From PGYR01 sp041675005 (GTDB lineage Bacteria > Bacteroidota > Ignavibacteria > Kapaibacteriales > UBA2268), in assembly GCA_041675005.1 (NCBI GenBank), contig JBAYUQ010000002.1, positions 62,001-126,000 on the forward strand: 64,000 bases of DNA, in the 5' to 3' direction. Made by a program: the position numbers and the translations under genes. Below, in pieces: positions 25,256 to 34,057 of this stretch. A model generated the notes under the pieces. It worked only from the letters and a program-made list of their open reading frames with translations, was not told the DNA's origin and made no database searches. The first letter of the stretch is position 1, and each line of letters opens with the position of its first letter.

Positions 25256-25929
25256 AATTTGGCAAAAGCAAAAAAGCACAAAGAGAAAGAATGGATACAA
25301 TTCTTGATATTCTAAAATTAGAACATCTTGATGCAAGGATAGCTCTAAACTATTCAAATCCATTTGAATTATTAATAGCAACTATACTAAGTGCTCAATG
25401 TACTGACGCAAGGGTAAATATAGTTACAGAATCCCTATTTAAAAAGTATAAAACACCCGAAGATTACGTATTGATTCCAATTGAGAATTTGGAACAGGAC
25501 ATTTTCTCAACTGGTTTTTATAAAAATAAAGCGAAAAATATAAAAGGTGCTGCTAAAAGACTAGTTGAAGAATTTAACTGTGAAGTACCTGGAACAATGG
25601 AAGAATTGCTTAGTTTAGACGGAGTAGGTCGTAAAACTGCAAATGTAGTACTAGGTCATTGCTTTGGGATTGATGGTATTGTAGTTGATACGCACGTTAC
25701 TAGATTATCTAATAGATTGGGATTTGTGACAACTAAAAACGCAGTAAAAATAGAATTTGAATTGATGGAACTAATTCCAGAAACAGACTGGGTTATGTTC
25801 ACTCATTATATGATACAACATGGTCGGAAAATATGTGATGCAAAAAAACCATTATGTGGTAAATGCGTTATAAATCATCTTTGTTCGTCAGCATTTACAT
25901 TCAATAATAATAACAAGAAAGAAAAATGA
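25252..25929 (+). CDS. nth: Endonuclease III
   Basis: A 225-residue base-excision repair glycosylase/AP lyase for oxidised pyrimidines. The helix-hairpin-helix LDGVGRKTANVVLG includes the catalytic lysine, and VVDTHVTRLSNRLG holds the catalytic aspartate. The [4Fe-4S] loop cysteines are C195, C202, C205 and C211 with C-x6-C-x2-C-x5-C spacing. The length is normal with a short Asn/Lys-rich tail. It overlaps its neighbours on both sides by 4 bp. Confidence 0.96.
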   Translation: MKFGKSKKAQRERMDTILDILKLEHLDARIALNYSNPFELLIATILSAQCTDARVNIVTESLFKKYKTPEDYVLIPIENLEQDIFSTGFYKNKAKNIKGAAKRLVEEFNCEVPGTMEELLSLDGVGRKTANVVLGHCFGIDGIVVDTHVTRLSNRLGFVTTKNAVKIEFELMELIPETDWVMFTHYMIQHGRKICDAKKPLCGKCVINHLCSSAFTFNNNNKKEK

Positions 25930-26660
25930 AAGATTTAAAAGTAATCACAATTGATTTTTGGAATACATTATTCGATTCAGTAAATCACGAAGGAAGATAT
26001 AAGTACAGGAATAATATATTTCTTGAAGAGACTACTAAGCTTGGTTTAAATATACTAGAATCAGATTTGGATAAAGCAATAAGCGAGAGCTGGTTATATT
26101 TCGAAGATCATTGGATAAATAAACTTCGTACTCCTGAAAGCTCGGAGTTAGTGCAAGTTATATTCTCACACCTTAATTTACCAAATGAGAAAAGTGCATT
26201 TAACAGAATAGTAACATCTTATGAAGATAGCTTATTCGAGTATCCACCTATTCTTATAGATGGCGTTAAAGAAATGTTACCAAAACTAGCTGAAAAGTAT
26301 AAACTAGGATTAATTTCTGATACAGGTTATTCACCTGGTACTCACCTAAGAAAACTAATGGCCGATAACGATATTATAGACTACTTCTCATCATTTAGTT
26401 TTAGCAATGAGACTGGGGTAAGTAAACCACATGAGAGGGCATTTCATACAATCTTGCATGAATTGAAAACAGAACCAGCACAAGCAATGCATATTGGTGA
26501 TATTGAAAGAACTGATGTAGTTGGTGCTAATAATACAGGAATGATTTCAGTTATGTTTACTGGGGTTGACTCTGAGTTCGATCGAAAAAATCCAGAAATT
26601 TCCAGTGCTGATGTAACTATAAATCATTGGTTAGAATTGAATGAATCACTTGATTTTTAA
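25926..26660 (+). CDS. HAD-superfamily hydrolase with altered motif I
   Basis: A 244-residue HAD-like protein. Motif I reads TIDFWNTLFD: the nucleophile aspartate is present, but the second aspartate of DxDxT is replaced by tryptophan, as in dehalogenase-like branches. Motif II is near LISDTGYSPG. Motif III is near SFSNETGVSKPHERAF. Motif IV is IGDIERTDVVGANNTG. Inference: a hydrolase whose general acid/base differs from standard HAD phosphatases; the substrate is unknown. It is the last of three plus-strand genes with 4-bp overlaps. Its stop lies 4 bp from the end of the convergent K+ channel gene. Confidence 0.82.
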   Translation: MKDLKVITIDFWNTLFDSVNHEGRYKYRNNIFLEETTKLGLNILESDLDKAISESWLYFEDHWINKLRTPESSELVQVIFSHLNLPNEKSAFNRIVTSYEDSLFEYPPILIDGVKEMLPKLAEKYKLGLISDTGYSPGTHLRKLMADNDIIDYFSSFSFSNETGVSKPHERAFHTILHELKTEPAQAMHIGDIERTDVVGANNTGMISVMFTGVDSEFDRKNPEISSADVTINHWLELNESLDF

Positions 26661-26664
26661 TTAA

Positions 26665-27696
26665 TTAGTGGTTACAAAGACTATTGAATTTCATTAATTG
26701 TTCTTTGGTACCTATTGCAACTAATTGATCTTTTGATTTTAATTCGAATTCACCAAAAGGATTTAAATTTGTGTCATTGTCTCGGATTACACCTATTATA
26801 GTAACTCCCGACTTCTGCCTTATATCCAATTCTTTAAGTGTCTTACCGTGCCAATCGTTATTTTCAGATAGTTCGAATTGCTCAATTTTTAAAAAGTCTC
26901 CATCTTTTGTACCAAGATTTGAATCTATGAAATCCATAATTTGTGGGTCAATCGCTATATTTGCCATTTTTTGCCCTCCAGCAGAATAGGGATTAAGAGT
27001 TCTATCTGCACCCGCTCTTAATAACTTCTTCTCTAACAATGTGTTATCCGAACGGGAAATAATGAATAATTTCTCGTTTAGCTCTCTTGCACTGAGTACT
27101 ATAAAAAGATTAGTAGAAGCATCTGCTGTTGCTACTACAAGCGATTTTGCTTCTTCTATATTTGCAATTGAAAGAATTGCATCGTCAGTTGCATCTCCTT
27201 CAATTGAGATAACATTGCTTAGACTTTTTAATTCATCTGGTATTTCTTTGTCTATTATAACAAATTCGATATCTCTATCAATCAATTCCTTAGTAGCTAA
27301 CTCCCCCACTCTTCCATAACCAACTACTATTATATGGTTTGATAATTTGTCAAGTCTTTTTTGCACTTTTTTCTTCCCTCTTATATTTAATAATTGATAC
27401 GTAAATAAATTTTCCATAAAAATACTGAGTAGATAGAATAAACTACCAATGCCTAATACACCGATTATCATTGTGAATATTCTTCCAGTAGTATCCAAAG
27501 GAAATACTTCTGCATATCCTACTGTGGTAATAGTGATAATAGTCATATATAGCGCATCTATAATATTAGAATCTGTTTCAGTCCATATTATATCATACCC
27601 AATTGTCCCACCAACTATTATTGTTACCAATAAGAATAGAGGAATATACGGCTTCTTTATCCTTTGATCTTCTTTACTCGAATTTTTATAAAACAT
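26665..27696 (-). CDS. Two-TM potassium channel with RCK/TrkA domains
   Basis: A 343-residue protein. The N-terminal pair of membrane helices (about 14-33 and 70-93) brackets a pore loop with the selectivity filter TVGY (TIITITTVGYAEVFP). The cytoplasmic TrkA-N/RCK domain starts near residue 115 with IIVVGYGRVGELATKELI and binds NAD(H) or another nucleotide in relatives. A TrkA-C-like domain forms the last 80 residues (LKELDIRQKSGVTIIGVIRD). Role: a ligand-gated K+ channel in the inner membrane. It is divergent from the next glycosyltransferase with a 78-bp AT-rich spacer. Confidence 0.92.
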   Translation of the reverse strand: MFYKNSSKEDQRIKKPYIPLFLLVTIIVGGTIGYDIIWTETDSNIIDALYMTIITITTVGYAEVFPLDTTGRIFTMIIGVLGIGSLFYLLSIFMENLFTYQLLNIRGKKKVQKRLDKLSNHIIVVGYGRVGELATKELIDRDIEFVIIDKEIPDELKSLSNVISIEGDATDDAILSIANIEEAKSLVVATADASTNLFIVLSARELNEKLFIISRSDNTLLEKKLLRAGADRTLNPYSAGGQKMANIAIDPQIMDFIDSNLGTKDGDFLKIEQFELSENNDWHGKTLKELDIRQKSGVTIIGVIRDNDTNLNPFGEFELKSKDQLVAIGTKEQLMKFNSLCNH

Positions 27697-27774
27697 TCAA
27701 TTATTTAATTAAGACATTTTTTATTAATATTTTGCACTATTCATTAGTATAATATATCAAAATAACTTTTCAGT

Positions 27775-28683
27775 ATGAGAATTAGCGTTATAATATGTAC
27801 AAAAAACCGTAAAGATGATTTGAGGATTTCTTTAAATGGTTTTTATAGTCAAGATTATGATAACTTTGAAGTTATTATAATAGATAATGCTTCGGATGAC
27901 GGAACTAAGGAAATGATATTTAATGAATTCCCACAAGTAATTTATACATATTTACCCATCAATATAAATATACTCGCACAGAATATAGGAATAAGTCAAG
28001 CGACTGGCGAAATTATTTGGAGAACAGATAGTGACTCTCATCCAGAAAAAACAGACACATTTAAAAAGATTATATCTATTTTCAATTCCCAACCTAATTT
28101 AGACATTATTTCAACAACTGAGACTCTAGTTAAAAAGGACTATACTGAAGTTGAACTTTCAACATTAGACAGAAAGAATGGTAACGACATCGATGGTTAT
28201 CTAGTCAAAAGTTTTTCAGGTCCCGGAAGTGCAATTAGGAAATCTGTATTTAACAAAGTTGGGTATTATTGGGAATTCGGTATGGAAGAATTAGATCTTA
28301 GCATAAGAGCATTAAAAAACGACTTAACAATTAAGCACTTCCCACAAATTAGAACTTTACATTATTCTAGTGATAATGATAGAAATAGAAATGAAAGATG
28401 GCTAAATATTTCTAATCAGAATCTTAGAATTATAGTAAAGTACTATCCTATTTCTAGATTATTTAATCTAGTAATATGCTATTTTGGACAATTACTAGTC
28501 GGCTTAGGACAAAGAGTAAAGTTTTCTTTTTTTGTAGAATATCTTTTTCAATCAGTAGTGACAGTTATCAAGACTTGGAGAGATGAAAGAGAGCCAGTTC
28601 CTAGTAAAGATTTTGAGAGAGTAATCGGTAAAAATGAGTATTACAAAGGTTTTTTCTCATATCTTAAAAACTTATTCAAATGA
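27775..28683 (+). CDS. Family 2 glycosyltransferase
   Basis: A 302-residue GT-A enzyme. ISVIICTKNRKDDLRISLNG and IIIDNASDDGTKEMI are the nucleotide-binding strands; WRTDSDSHPE contains the DxD-type motif. The middle segment SFSGPGSAIRKSVFNKVG and MEELDLSIRAL match GT2 rhamnosyltransferase-like proteins. The hydrophobic C-terminal part (YFGQLLVGLGQRVKFSFFVE) suggests membrane association. It overlaps the GT4 gene by 4 bp, so the pair probably acts in the same surface-glycan pathway. Confidence 0.88.
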   Translation: MRISVIICTKNRKDDLRISLNGFYSQDYDNFEVIIIDNASDDGTKEMIFNEFPQVIYTYLPININILAQNIGISQATGEIIWRTDSDSHPEKTDTFKKIISIFNSQPNLDIISTTETLVKKDYTEVELSTLDRKNGNDIDGYLVKSFSGPGSAIRKSVFNKVGYYWEFGMEELDLSIRALKNDLTIKHFPQIRTLHYSSDNDRNRNERWLNISNQNLRIIVKYYPISRLFNLVICYFGQLLVGLGQRVKFSFFVEYLFQSVVTVIKTWRDEREPVPSKDFERVIGKNEYYKGFFSYLKNLFK

Positions 28684-29897
28684 AAATACTTCAGCTAACA
28701 CCACAATTCCCTTTCCCACCAGATGACGGTGGAAGAATTGGTATTGCCAATATATATTATCAATTTCTTGAGCAAGGAAATTATGTTGAAATGATATGTA
28801 TGTCTAGATTCCCAATCAAGCATATTGATATAGAAAAGTATAAGAAGAAAGGTAATATTAGTATCATAGAGATGGATACCAAGAACACTAAATTCCGTGT
28901 TTTTAGTTACTTCCTCAAAAATAAATCACTCTATATTGAAAAACAATACACATCCGATTTAATTAATAAGATTGAATCTTTAGTTGATATGAGCTTAATT
29001 GATGTAATACATGCTGATCATAGTAATATGGCTCGAGTTGCATTAGAATTATCAGAAAAATATAGAATCCCCATTGGGTTAAGACTTCATAATATTGAGT
29101 ATTTGATCTGGAAAAGATTCTTCGAAGGATTAGGCAAATTTAATCCCAAAAGAGTATTTATTGGACAACAATATAGATTATTAAAAAAACTAGAAGCAAA
29201 GTTTATTTCTGATTCTGATGTATCATTTGCTATAACAAAGGAAGACAAAAGTAGAGCCCTAGAAATATCACCAAAAGCAAATGTCGTTATAGCAAGTGCT
29301 GGAGTTGATATTGAAGATTGGAAACCAAATTTCTCGGTTTTCAAAGAGCCATTCTCTTTGGTTATAGCAACTACTTTTAATTGGTTTCATAATGTAAATG
29401 CCGTGCAGTGGTTTTTGGATAATGTACTACCAATTTTAAATTCTAAATATCCTAATGTAACTTTAAAAATTATCGGCAAAAATCCACCCGCTATATTTGA
29501 TAATTACGCTGAACTGGGCGTTAATAAATTGGGTTATGTCGATAAAGTACAGCCCTATTTTAATTCAACTCAAGTTTACATTGCCCCTTTGTTTGTTGGT
29601 GGAGGGATTAGAATCAAAATATTGGAAGCATTGTCAATGGGTTTACCAGTAGTAGCTACAGACGTGTCAGCTGAGGGAATAGATGCTGATGAATCACAAG
29701 GTTTAATCAGAGCTAATTCGATTGAGGAATATTCACATGAAATAAGTAAACTATTCGATGATGATGATCTTAGAGTTGAACTTGGGAAGAAAGCAAGAAA
29801 GTTCATCGAGGATAATCATACGTGGAAATCAAATGTGAAAATAATGATTGATGAATATACTAAACTCGTTTCTTCCAAGAAAAGTAAAGCATTATAA
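28680..29897 (+). CDS. Family 4 glycosyltransferase
   Basis: A 405-residue GT-B enzyme. The N-terminal domain begins ILQLTPQFPFPPDDGGRIG (the acceptor-side glycine-rich loop). The C-terminal domain has LVIATTFNWFHNVNAVQWFL, LKIIGKNPP and the sugar-nucleotide signature IAPLFVGGGIRIKILEALSM followed by GLPVVATD. It is coupled by a 4-bp overlap to the GT2 gene upstream. The last 38 bp overlap the convergent DUF3592 gene, an unusually long tail overlap. Confidence 0.92.
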   Translation: MKILQLTPQFPFPPDDGGRIGIANIYYQFLEQGNYVEMICMSRFPIKHIDIEKYKKKGNISIIEMDTKNTKFRVFSYFLKNKSLYIEKQYTSDLINKIESLVDMSLIDVIHADHSNMARVALELSEKYRIPIGLRLHNIEYLIWKRFFEGLGKFNPKRVFIGQQYRLLKKLEAKFISDSDVSFAITKEDKSRALEISPKANVVIASAGVDIEDWKPNFSVFKEPFSLVIATTFNWFHNVNAVQWFLDNVLPILNSKYPNVTLKIIGKNPPAIFDNYAELGVNKLGYVDKVQPYFNSTQVYIAPLFVGGGIRIKILEALSMGLPVVATDVSAEGIDADESQGLIRANSIEEYSHEISKLFDDDDLRVELGKKARKFIEDNHTWKSNVKIMIDEYTKLVSSKKSKAL

Positions 29898-30267
29898 GTC
29901 CAAAAAGAAGAATCATAATTCCAATAGTAGCTATTGATATTGGTATTCCATATTTTTTATAGCTTTCGTATAATACAGCTTCTTTAGGATTATTAATATT
30001 ATACTCAATATGGACTCTATTTTCTTTCGGATATGTGCCAATCTCAGTTTTACTATCTAATTCAAAAGTATCTTTACCAACTATATAAGTTATAATCGGA
30101 ACATTAAGACCCGCTCCATTTTTATGATAGTCAATTACTTTACCTTCAACAACTTCACTAGATTCAAATATATCTTCATAAGTAGTATAAACGAAAAATG
30201 AATAGGAAATTGCTAGTATTCCAATTAGAATTGTAATTTTAGAAATTATATCTTTTGTTTTAAACAT
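29860..30267 (-). CDS. DUF3592-like membrane protein
   Basis: A 135-residue protein with membrane segments at about 9-27 and 107-129. Between them is a beta-rich extracytoplasmic domain: VVEGKVIDYHKNGAGLNVPI and HIEYNINNPKEAVLYES. This arrangement matches DUF3592, a widespread family of unknown function. The C-terminal codons overlap the end of the glycosyltransferase gene on the other strand by 38 bp; both frames look real. Confidence 0.7.
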   Translation of the reverse strand: MFKTKDIISKITILIGILAISYSFFVYTTYEDIFESSEVVEGKVIDYHKNGAGLNVPIITYIVGKDTFELDSKTEIGTYPKENRVHIEYNINNPKEAVLYESYKKYGIPISIATIGIMILLFGLIMLYFSWKKRV

Positions 30268-30312
30268 AAAGCCAAACTAAGGATAAATTGTAAGACCCTC
30301 AAGTATAATTAA

Positions 30313-30343
30313 TTGTATTAAAAGAATTTTATTAATATATTTG
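30313..30343 (+). promoter_or_regulatory. Bacteroidota-type promoter of rpmB
   Basis: TTG at 30313-30315 and TATATTTG at 30336-30343 fit the -33 TTG / -7 TAnnTTTG consensus known from Bacteroidota, with 20 bp between. The expected start would be near 30350, leaving about 30 nt of leader with a good AGGTGG ribosome-binding site before the rpmB ATG. Confidence 0.5.
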
Positions 30344-30381
30344 TAGTCTTTGATAAAACAAAACTCAAAATAGGTGGGAAA

Positions 30382-30606
30382 ATGGCTAATATATGTGAGC
30401 TAACAGGCAAAGGGCCAATGAGTGGGAACAACGTATCTCACGCACATAATAAGACTAGAAGAAGATTTATGCCGAACTTGCAAAAGAAAAGAATATGGAT
30501 ACCTGAAGAAAATAAATGGGTAACTGTAAAGGCAACAGCGAAAGCATTGAAAACTTTAGATAAAAAAGGTTACAATGCAATGATGAAAGAGCTAAAAAAT
30601 TCTTAA
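30382..30606 (+). CDS. rpmB: 50S ribosomal protein L28
   Basis: A 74-residue basic protein of the large ribosomal subunit. The N-terminal CELTGKGPMSGNNVSHAHNK and the NLQKKRIWIPEENKWV segment are diagnostic. No zinc-binding CxxC pairs are present; only one cysteine is seen, so this is the zinc-independent form. AGGTGG lies 4 nt upstream of ATG. It is a single-gene transcript with its own promoter and a strong terminator. The usual partner rpmG is absent. Confidence 0.96.
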   Translation: MANICELTGKGPMSGNNVSHAHNKTRRRFMPNLQKKRIWIPEENKWVTVKATAKALKTLDKKGYNAMMKELKNS

Positions 30607-30613
30607 TTTAAAG

Positions 30614-30639
30614 CCTCTCAATTTGAGAGGTTTTTTTTT
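30614..30639 (+). terminator. Rho-independent terminator after rpmB
   Basis: CCTCTCAATTTGAGAGG forms a stem of at least six base pairs with a 5-nt loop, followed by nine T. It lies 8 bp after the stop codon and 18 bp before the TPR lipoprotein gene. Confidence 0.92.
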
Positions 30640-30657
30640 ATTATTTTTTCAGGGTTT

Positions 30658-32283
30658 ATGCGTCTAATATTATCAATACTAATTATAACTTTATCCGCTT
30701 GTAGCAGCGGATTTAACTCGAACCAAACGAAGTATAATCAATTAGTTATAAGTGATATGAACAATGTCACTAAATTTGACACGAGCTACTTTGAGAGTCA
30801 AGCTCGTTCATATTTGATTGCAGGTTCACTAAAACAACAGCAAAAAGAGTATGCTGCCTCTATATTAGAATTCCAAGAAGCACTTAAATATGATAGTTCT
30901 GCGGCTATCGAATTTGCTATTGCTAAATCATATTTAGAAATTAGAAAAATAGAAAACGCTAAAGAACATTTATATAAAGCAACAAAGCTCAATCCTAAGT
31001 TTGTCCAGGCATATGATTTATTAACTGAAATATTCTTATATAGAAGTGATATAGAAAAAGCAAAAATCACAAACCGCCAAGCGTTAGATATAGAAGAAAC
31101 AACTGATAGATTACTAACTAAAGCATTAATCATAGAGAATGAAAACCCTGAGGAAGCCCTTAGAATCTATGATTCAATTGACTCACCAAACTACAAAGAT
31201 CTGATAAATGAGAGGAAAATAGTTCTTTTCAAAAAATTAGGCAGATTAGAGAGTCTTGTAGAAAATCTAAAAGCTGAATTAAAAAAGCAACCCTTCAATA
31301 CTCAAATCTCTAGAGAAATTTTTCAAATATACCTGGAAAACAATCAAATAGAAGAAGCTATTAATTTCATGGATGATATAGATACATTGTATTTTGGTCA
31401 AGAGCAAGAAACCTACTATATATTACTTTCATCATCAATTATGCAGAATAACATAGTTGATACTTTATTAGTTAATAAATTCCTTTCTAGAATAAATGGA
31501 ACATTGCTTTTCAATTCAGAATTAATGTATTATGCTGGTCTTTTAGCATCTAATTTTGGAAATTATCCTAAAAGAGACACTTTTTTCAATAGATTACTAA
31601 AGATTGTTGATGAGAATTCCGATTTAAGAGTAGGTGTAGCTGAAGTATATTATTTTGATAAAGAATATGAACGTTCATTAGAAATACTCTCAGCTTTGAA
31701 TCCAGATAGTTTGAAACAAGAGTTGTATTATTATACACTTACAGGTATGAACTATTTTATGCAAAAGCAGTATGACAAAACAATTGAGAATTATAAGATT
31801 ATACTTGAAAAAGACAGTGCTTATAATAATTTCGTGACTTTGACAATGATAGGTGAAACTTTTGATGCTCAAGGTAATCTAGATTCAGCACTTTACTATT
31901 ACGAATTGCATTATAATTTAGATAGTAATAATACATATTTGCTCAATAATTACGCATATACACTTTCTAAGTATGGGAAGGAATTAGATAAAGCTTTAAA
32001 CATGAGTTTGAAAACTTTAAAAGACTCACCAAATAATTCAGCATTTCTCGATACTTATGGGTGGATTAAATATAAACTAGGTGATATTAAAGAAGCAAAG
32101 GAAAATATACTAAAAGCTATAGAAATAGGGAACGTTTCTGCTGAAGTTTATGAACATTTAGGTGACATCTATATAGATACAGATGAATTAGAAAAAGCCA
32201 AAGAAATGTATAAGAAAGCATTAGAATTAGAATCAGGAAGATTCAATTTTGACGAAAAAATAAAAATCAAGACAGGTAAATAA
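30658..32283 (+). CDS. TPR-repeat lipoprotein upstream of motAB
   Basis: A 541-residue lipoprotein with signal peptide and lipobox LSAC (cysteine 15). It is almost entirely helical TPR-like repeats. Clear units lie near residues 60-125 (AASILEFQEALKYD; ENAKEHLYKATKLNPKFVQA), 375-440 (YDKTIENYKIILEKDS; GNLDSALYYYELHYNLDSNN) and 475-530 (GDIKEAKENILKAIEIGNVS; ELEKAKEMYKKALELESG). Its stop shares one base with the motA start, so it is co-transcribed with the stator genes. Inference: a periplasm-facing scaffold, perhaps for stator or envelope assembly. The partner is unknown. Confidence 0.8.
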   Translation: MRLILSILIITLSACSSGFNSNQTKYNQLVISDMNNVTKFDTSYFESQARSYLIAGSLKQQQKEYAASILEFQEALKYDSSAAIEFAIAKSYLEIRKIENAKEHLYKATKLNPKFVQAYDLLTEIFLYRSDIEKAKITNRQALDIEETTDRLLTKALIIENENPEEALRIYDSIDSPNYKDLINERKIVLFKKLGRLESLVENLKAELKKQPFNTQISREIFQIYLENNQIEEAINFMDDIDTLYFGQEQETYYILLSSSIMQNNIVDTLLVNKFLSRINGTLLFNSELMYYAGLLASNFGNYPKRDTFFNRLLKIVDENSDLRVGVAEVYYFDKEYERSLEILSALNPDSLKQELYYYTLTGMNYFMQKQYDKTIENYKIILEKDSAYNNFVTLTMIGETFDAQGNLDSALYYYELHYNLDSNNTYLLNNYAYTLSKYGKELDKALNMSLKTLKDSPNNSAFLDTYGWIKYKLGDIKEAKENILKAIEIGNVSAEVYEHLGDIYIDTDELEKAKEMYKKALELESGRFNFDEKIKIKTGK

Positions 32284-33131
32284 TGTATGTAATTATTGGA
32301 TTAGTGTTAGTTATGGCATCCATGCTCGGTGGTTATATGATGCATGGTGGTAATCTATTAGTCCTTGTACAGCCCAGTGAGTTTATAATCATTGGTGGGG
32401 TTGCGTTAGGTTCTATGCTTGTAGCAAACCCAATGCATATAGTAAAAGGGGTTTTTGCTGGTGTAATGAAAACGATGAAAGGTCCTGACGTAAGTAAAGA
32501 AGCATTTTTAGATTTAATCCAATTACTTTATGAGACATTCCAATTTGCAAAAAAAGAAGGCTTAATTGCTTTAGAAAAGCATGTTGAAGAGCCAAAGAGT
32601 AGTTCAATTTTTTCTAAGTATCCAACATTTTTAGCTAATCATCATGCTGAAGTCTTTCTTTGTGATACATTAAAAGTACTTTTGAGTGGTGGTATTCCTC
32701 CATACGATTTGGAAGAATTGATGGATATAGATTTGGAAGCATTACACAAAGAAGAACATGAAGTAGCTCATGCCCTAAATACAGTATCTGATGCCTTCCC
32801 TGCGATTGGTATCGTTGCTGCTGTACTTGGTGTAATTATAACGATGGGTTCAGTTAGTGAGGGTGCAGAGACAGTAGGTGCACACGTAGCGGCTGCCTTA
32901 GTTGGTACGTTCTTAGGGGTATTATTATCTTATGGTATCGCTGGCCCATTAGCAAGAAATATAGGTTTAATGATAGAAAGTGAAAGTTCGTATATGAGTT
33001 GTATCAAAGTTTCACTTCTAGCTTTCTCTAAAGGTTTACCTGCTACAGTAGCGATTGAATATGGTAGAAGAGTAATTGAACCTAATATGAGACCTACATT
33101 TGAAGAAGCTGAGGGAGCATTGAAAAGATAA
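32283..33131 (+). CDS. motA: Flagellar motor stator protein MotA
   Basis: A 282-residue inner-membrane protein that forms the ion channel of the flagellar stator with MotB. It has four membrane segments. The first pair is near the N-terminus (YVIIGLVLVMASMLGGYMMH; EFIIIGGVALGSMLVANP). The second pair includes the conserved AFPAIGIVAAVLGVIITMG and HVAAALVGTFLGVLLSYGIA. The cytoplasmic loop of about 100 residues between pairs is normal. The length is typical. It is joined by 1-bp overlaps to the TPR lipoprotein before it and motB after it. Confidence 0.95.
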   Translation: MYVIIGLVLVMASMLGGYMMHGGNLLVLVQPSEFIIIGGVALGSMLVANPMHIVKGVFAGVMKTMKGPDVSKEAFLDLIQLLYETFQFAKKEGLIALEKHVEEPKSSSIFSKYPTFLANHHAEVFLCDTLKVLLSGGIPPYDLEELMDIDLEALHKEEHEVAHALNTVSDAFPAIGIVAAVLGVIITMGSVSEGAETVGAHVAAALVGTFLGVLLSYGIAGPLARNIGLMIESESSYMSCIKVSLLAFSKGLPATVAIEYGRRVIEPNMRPTFEEAEGALKR

Positions 33132-34057
33132 TGGCTGAAGAAGAAGAAAAACAACCCATAATAATAAAGAAAATTAATAAAGTTGCCGGTGGACATCATG
33201 GTGGAGCTTGGAAAGTAGCTTATGCTGATTTCGTTACGGCTATGATGGCATTATTTATTGTATTATGGATTCTATCAGCTAGTGAAGAAACTCAAGATCA
33301 AATTCAAGCATATTTCGATGACCCTGGAGCTTTTAGCTTCGTAACTGGTAAAAGAGCTGTAGCTACAGAATCTGGGCTAAAACCAATTCCAGGTAGTGTT
33401 TTAGGCGAAATGATTGGAGATGGCGGTGGGAATATAGAAGATAATGATATAGATAGCGACTCTCAATCTTTAAAACAATTGATGAACGAGTCTATAAGAG
33501 ACAGCATTGAAGCTGCTGAAAATTTAAAATCATCCGCTGAGGAACTACAAGACTTTATAGAAGGTTTGATTAATTCAACTTCTGGGTTATCAGATTTCTC
33601 TGAATCTGTCAAATTTACTTTTACTGAAGATGGTCTCAAAATTGAATTAGTTGAAAACAATGAAAATCTATTTTTCGAAGTGGGTAGTTCTAAAATTAAT
33701 CCAAAAGGCGAGAAAATAATTGCACTATTAGCAAAAGAAATCGGTAAACTACCTAATTCAGTAGAGATTCAAGGACATACAGACAGCCGTAAATATGGAA
33801 ATTCCAAAGATTATAGTAACTGGGATTTATCATCAGACAGAGCTAATTCTACTCGTAAATATATGGAATCTAAAGGTCTTTGGAATGGTCAAATAAGCGT
33901 AGTTGCTGGATACGCAGACAAAGAATTAGTAAATAAAGACAATCCTTTTGCTAATGAGAATAGAAGAGTAACAATATATCTGAAATATATAAAATCTAAA
34001 GATTTCTTAGATCAGAAGAAAGGAATGATTGAAGGTCTAGAAGAAGCTATTAAATAA
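33131..34057 (+). CDS. motB: Flagellar motor stator protein MotB
   Basis: A 308-residue protein. The single N-terminal helix (VAYADFVTAMMALFIVLWIL) contains the ion-binding aspartate D33. The signature GGAWKVAYADF precedes it. The C-terminal OmpA-like peptidoglycan-binding domain shows SVEIQGHTDSR, SSDRANSTRKYM and NRRVTI. A plug/linker region lies between. Role: anchors the stator to peptidoglycan. The stator ion (H+ or Na+) cannot be decided safely. Its tail overlaps the convergent transporter gene by 8 bp. Confidence 0.95.
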   Translation: MAEEEEKQPIIIKKINKVAGGHHGGAWKVAYADFVTAMMALFIVLWILSASEETQDQIQAYFDDPGAFSFVTGKRAVATESGLKPIPGSVLGEMIGDGGGNIEDNDIDSDSQSLKQLMNESIRDSIEAAENLKSSAEELQDFIEGLINSTSGLSDFSESVKFTFTEDGLKIELVENNENLFFEVGSSKINPKGEKIIALLAKEIGKLPNSVEIQGHTDSRKYGNSKDYSNWDLSSDRANSTRKYMESKGLWNGQISVVAGYADKELVNKDNPFANENRRVTIYLKYIKSKDFLDQKKGMIEGLEEAIK

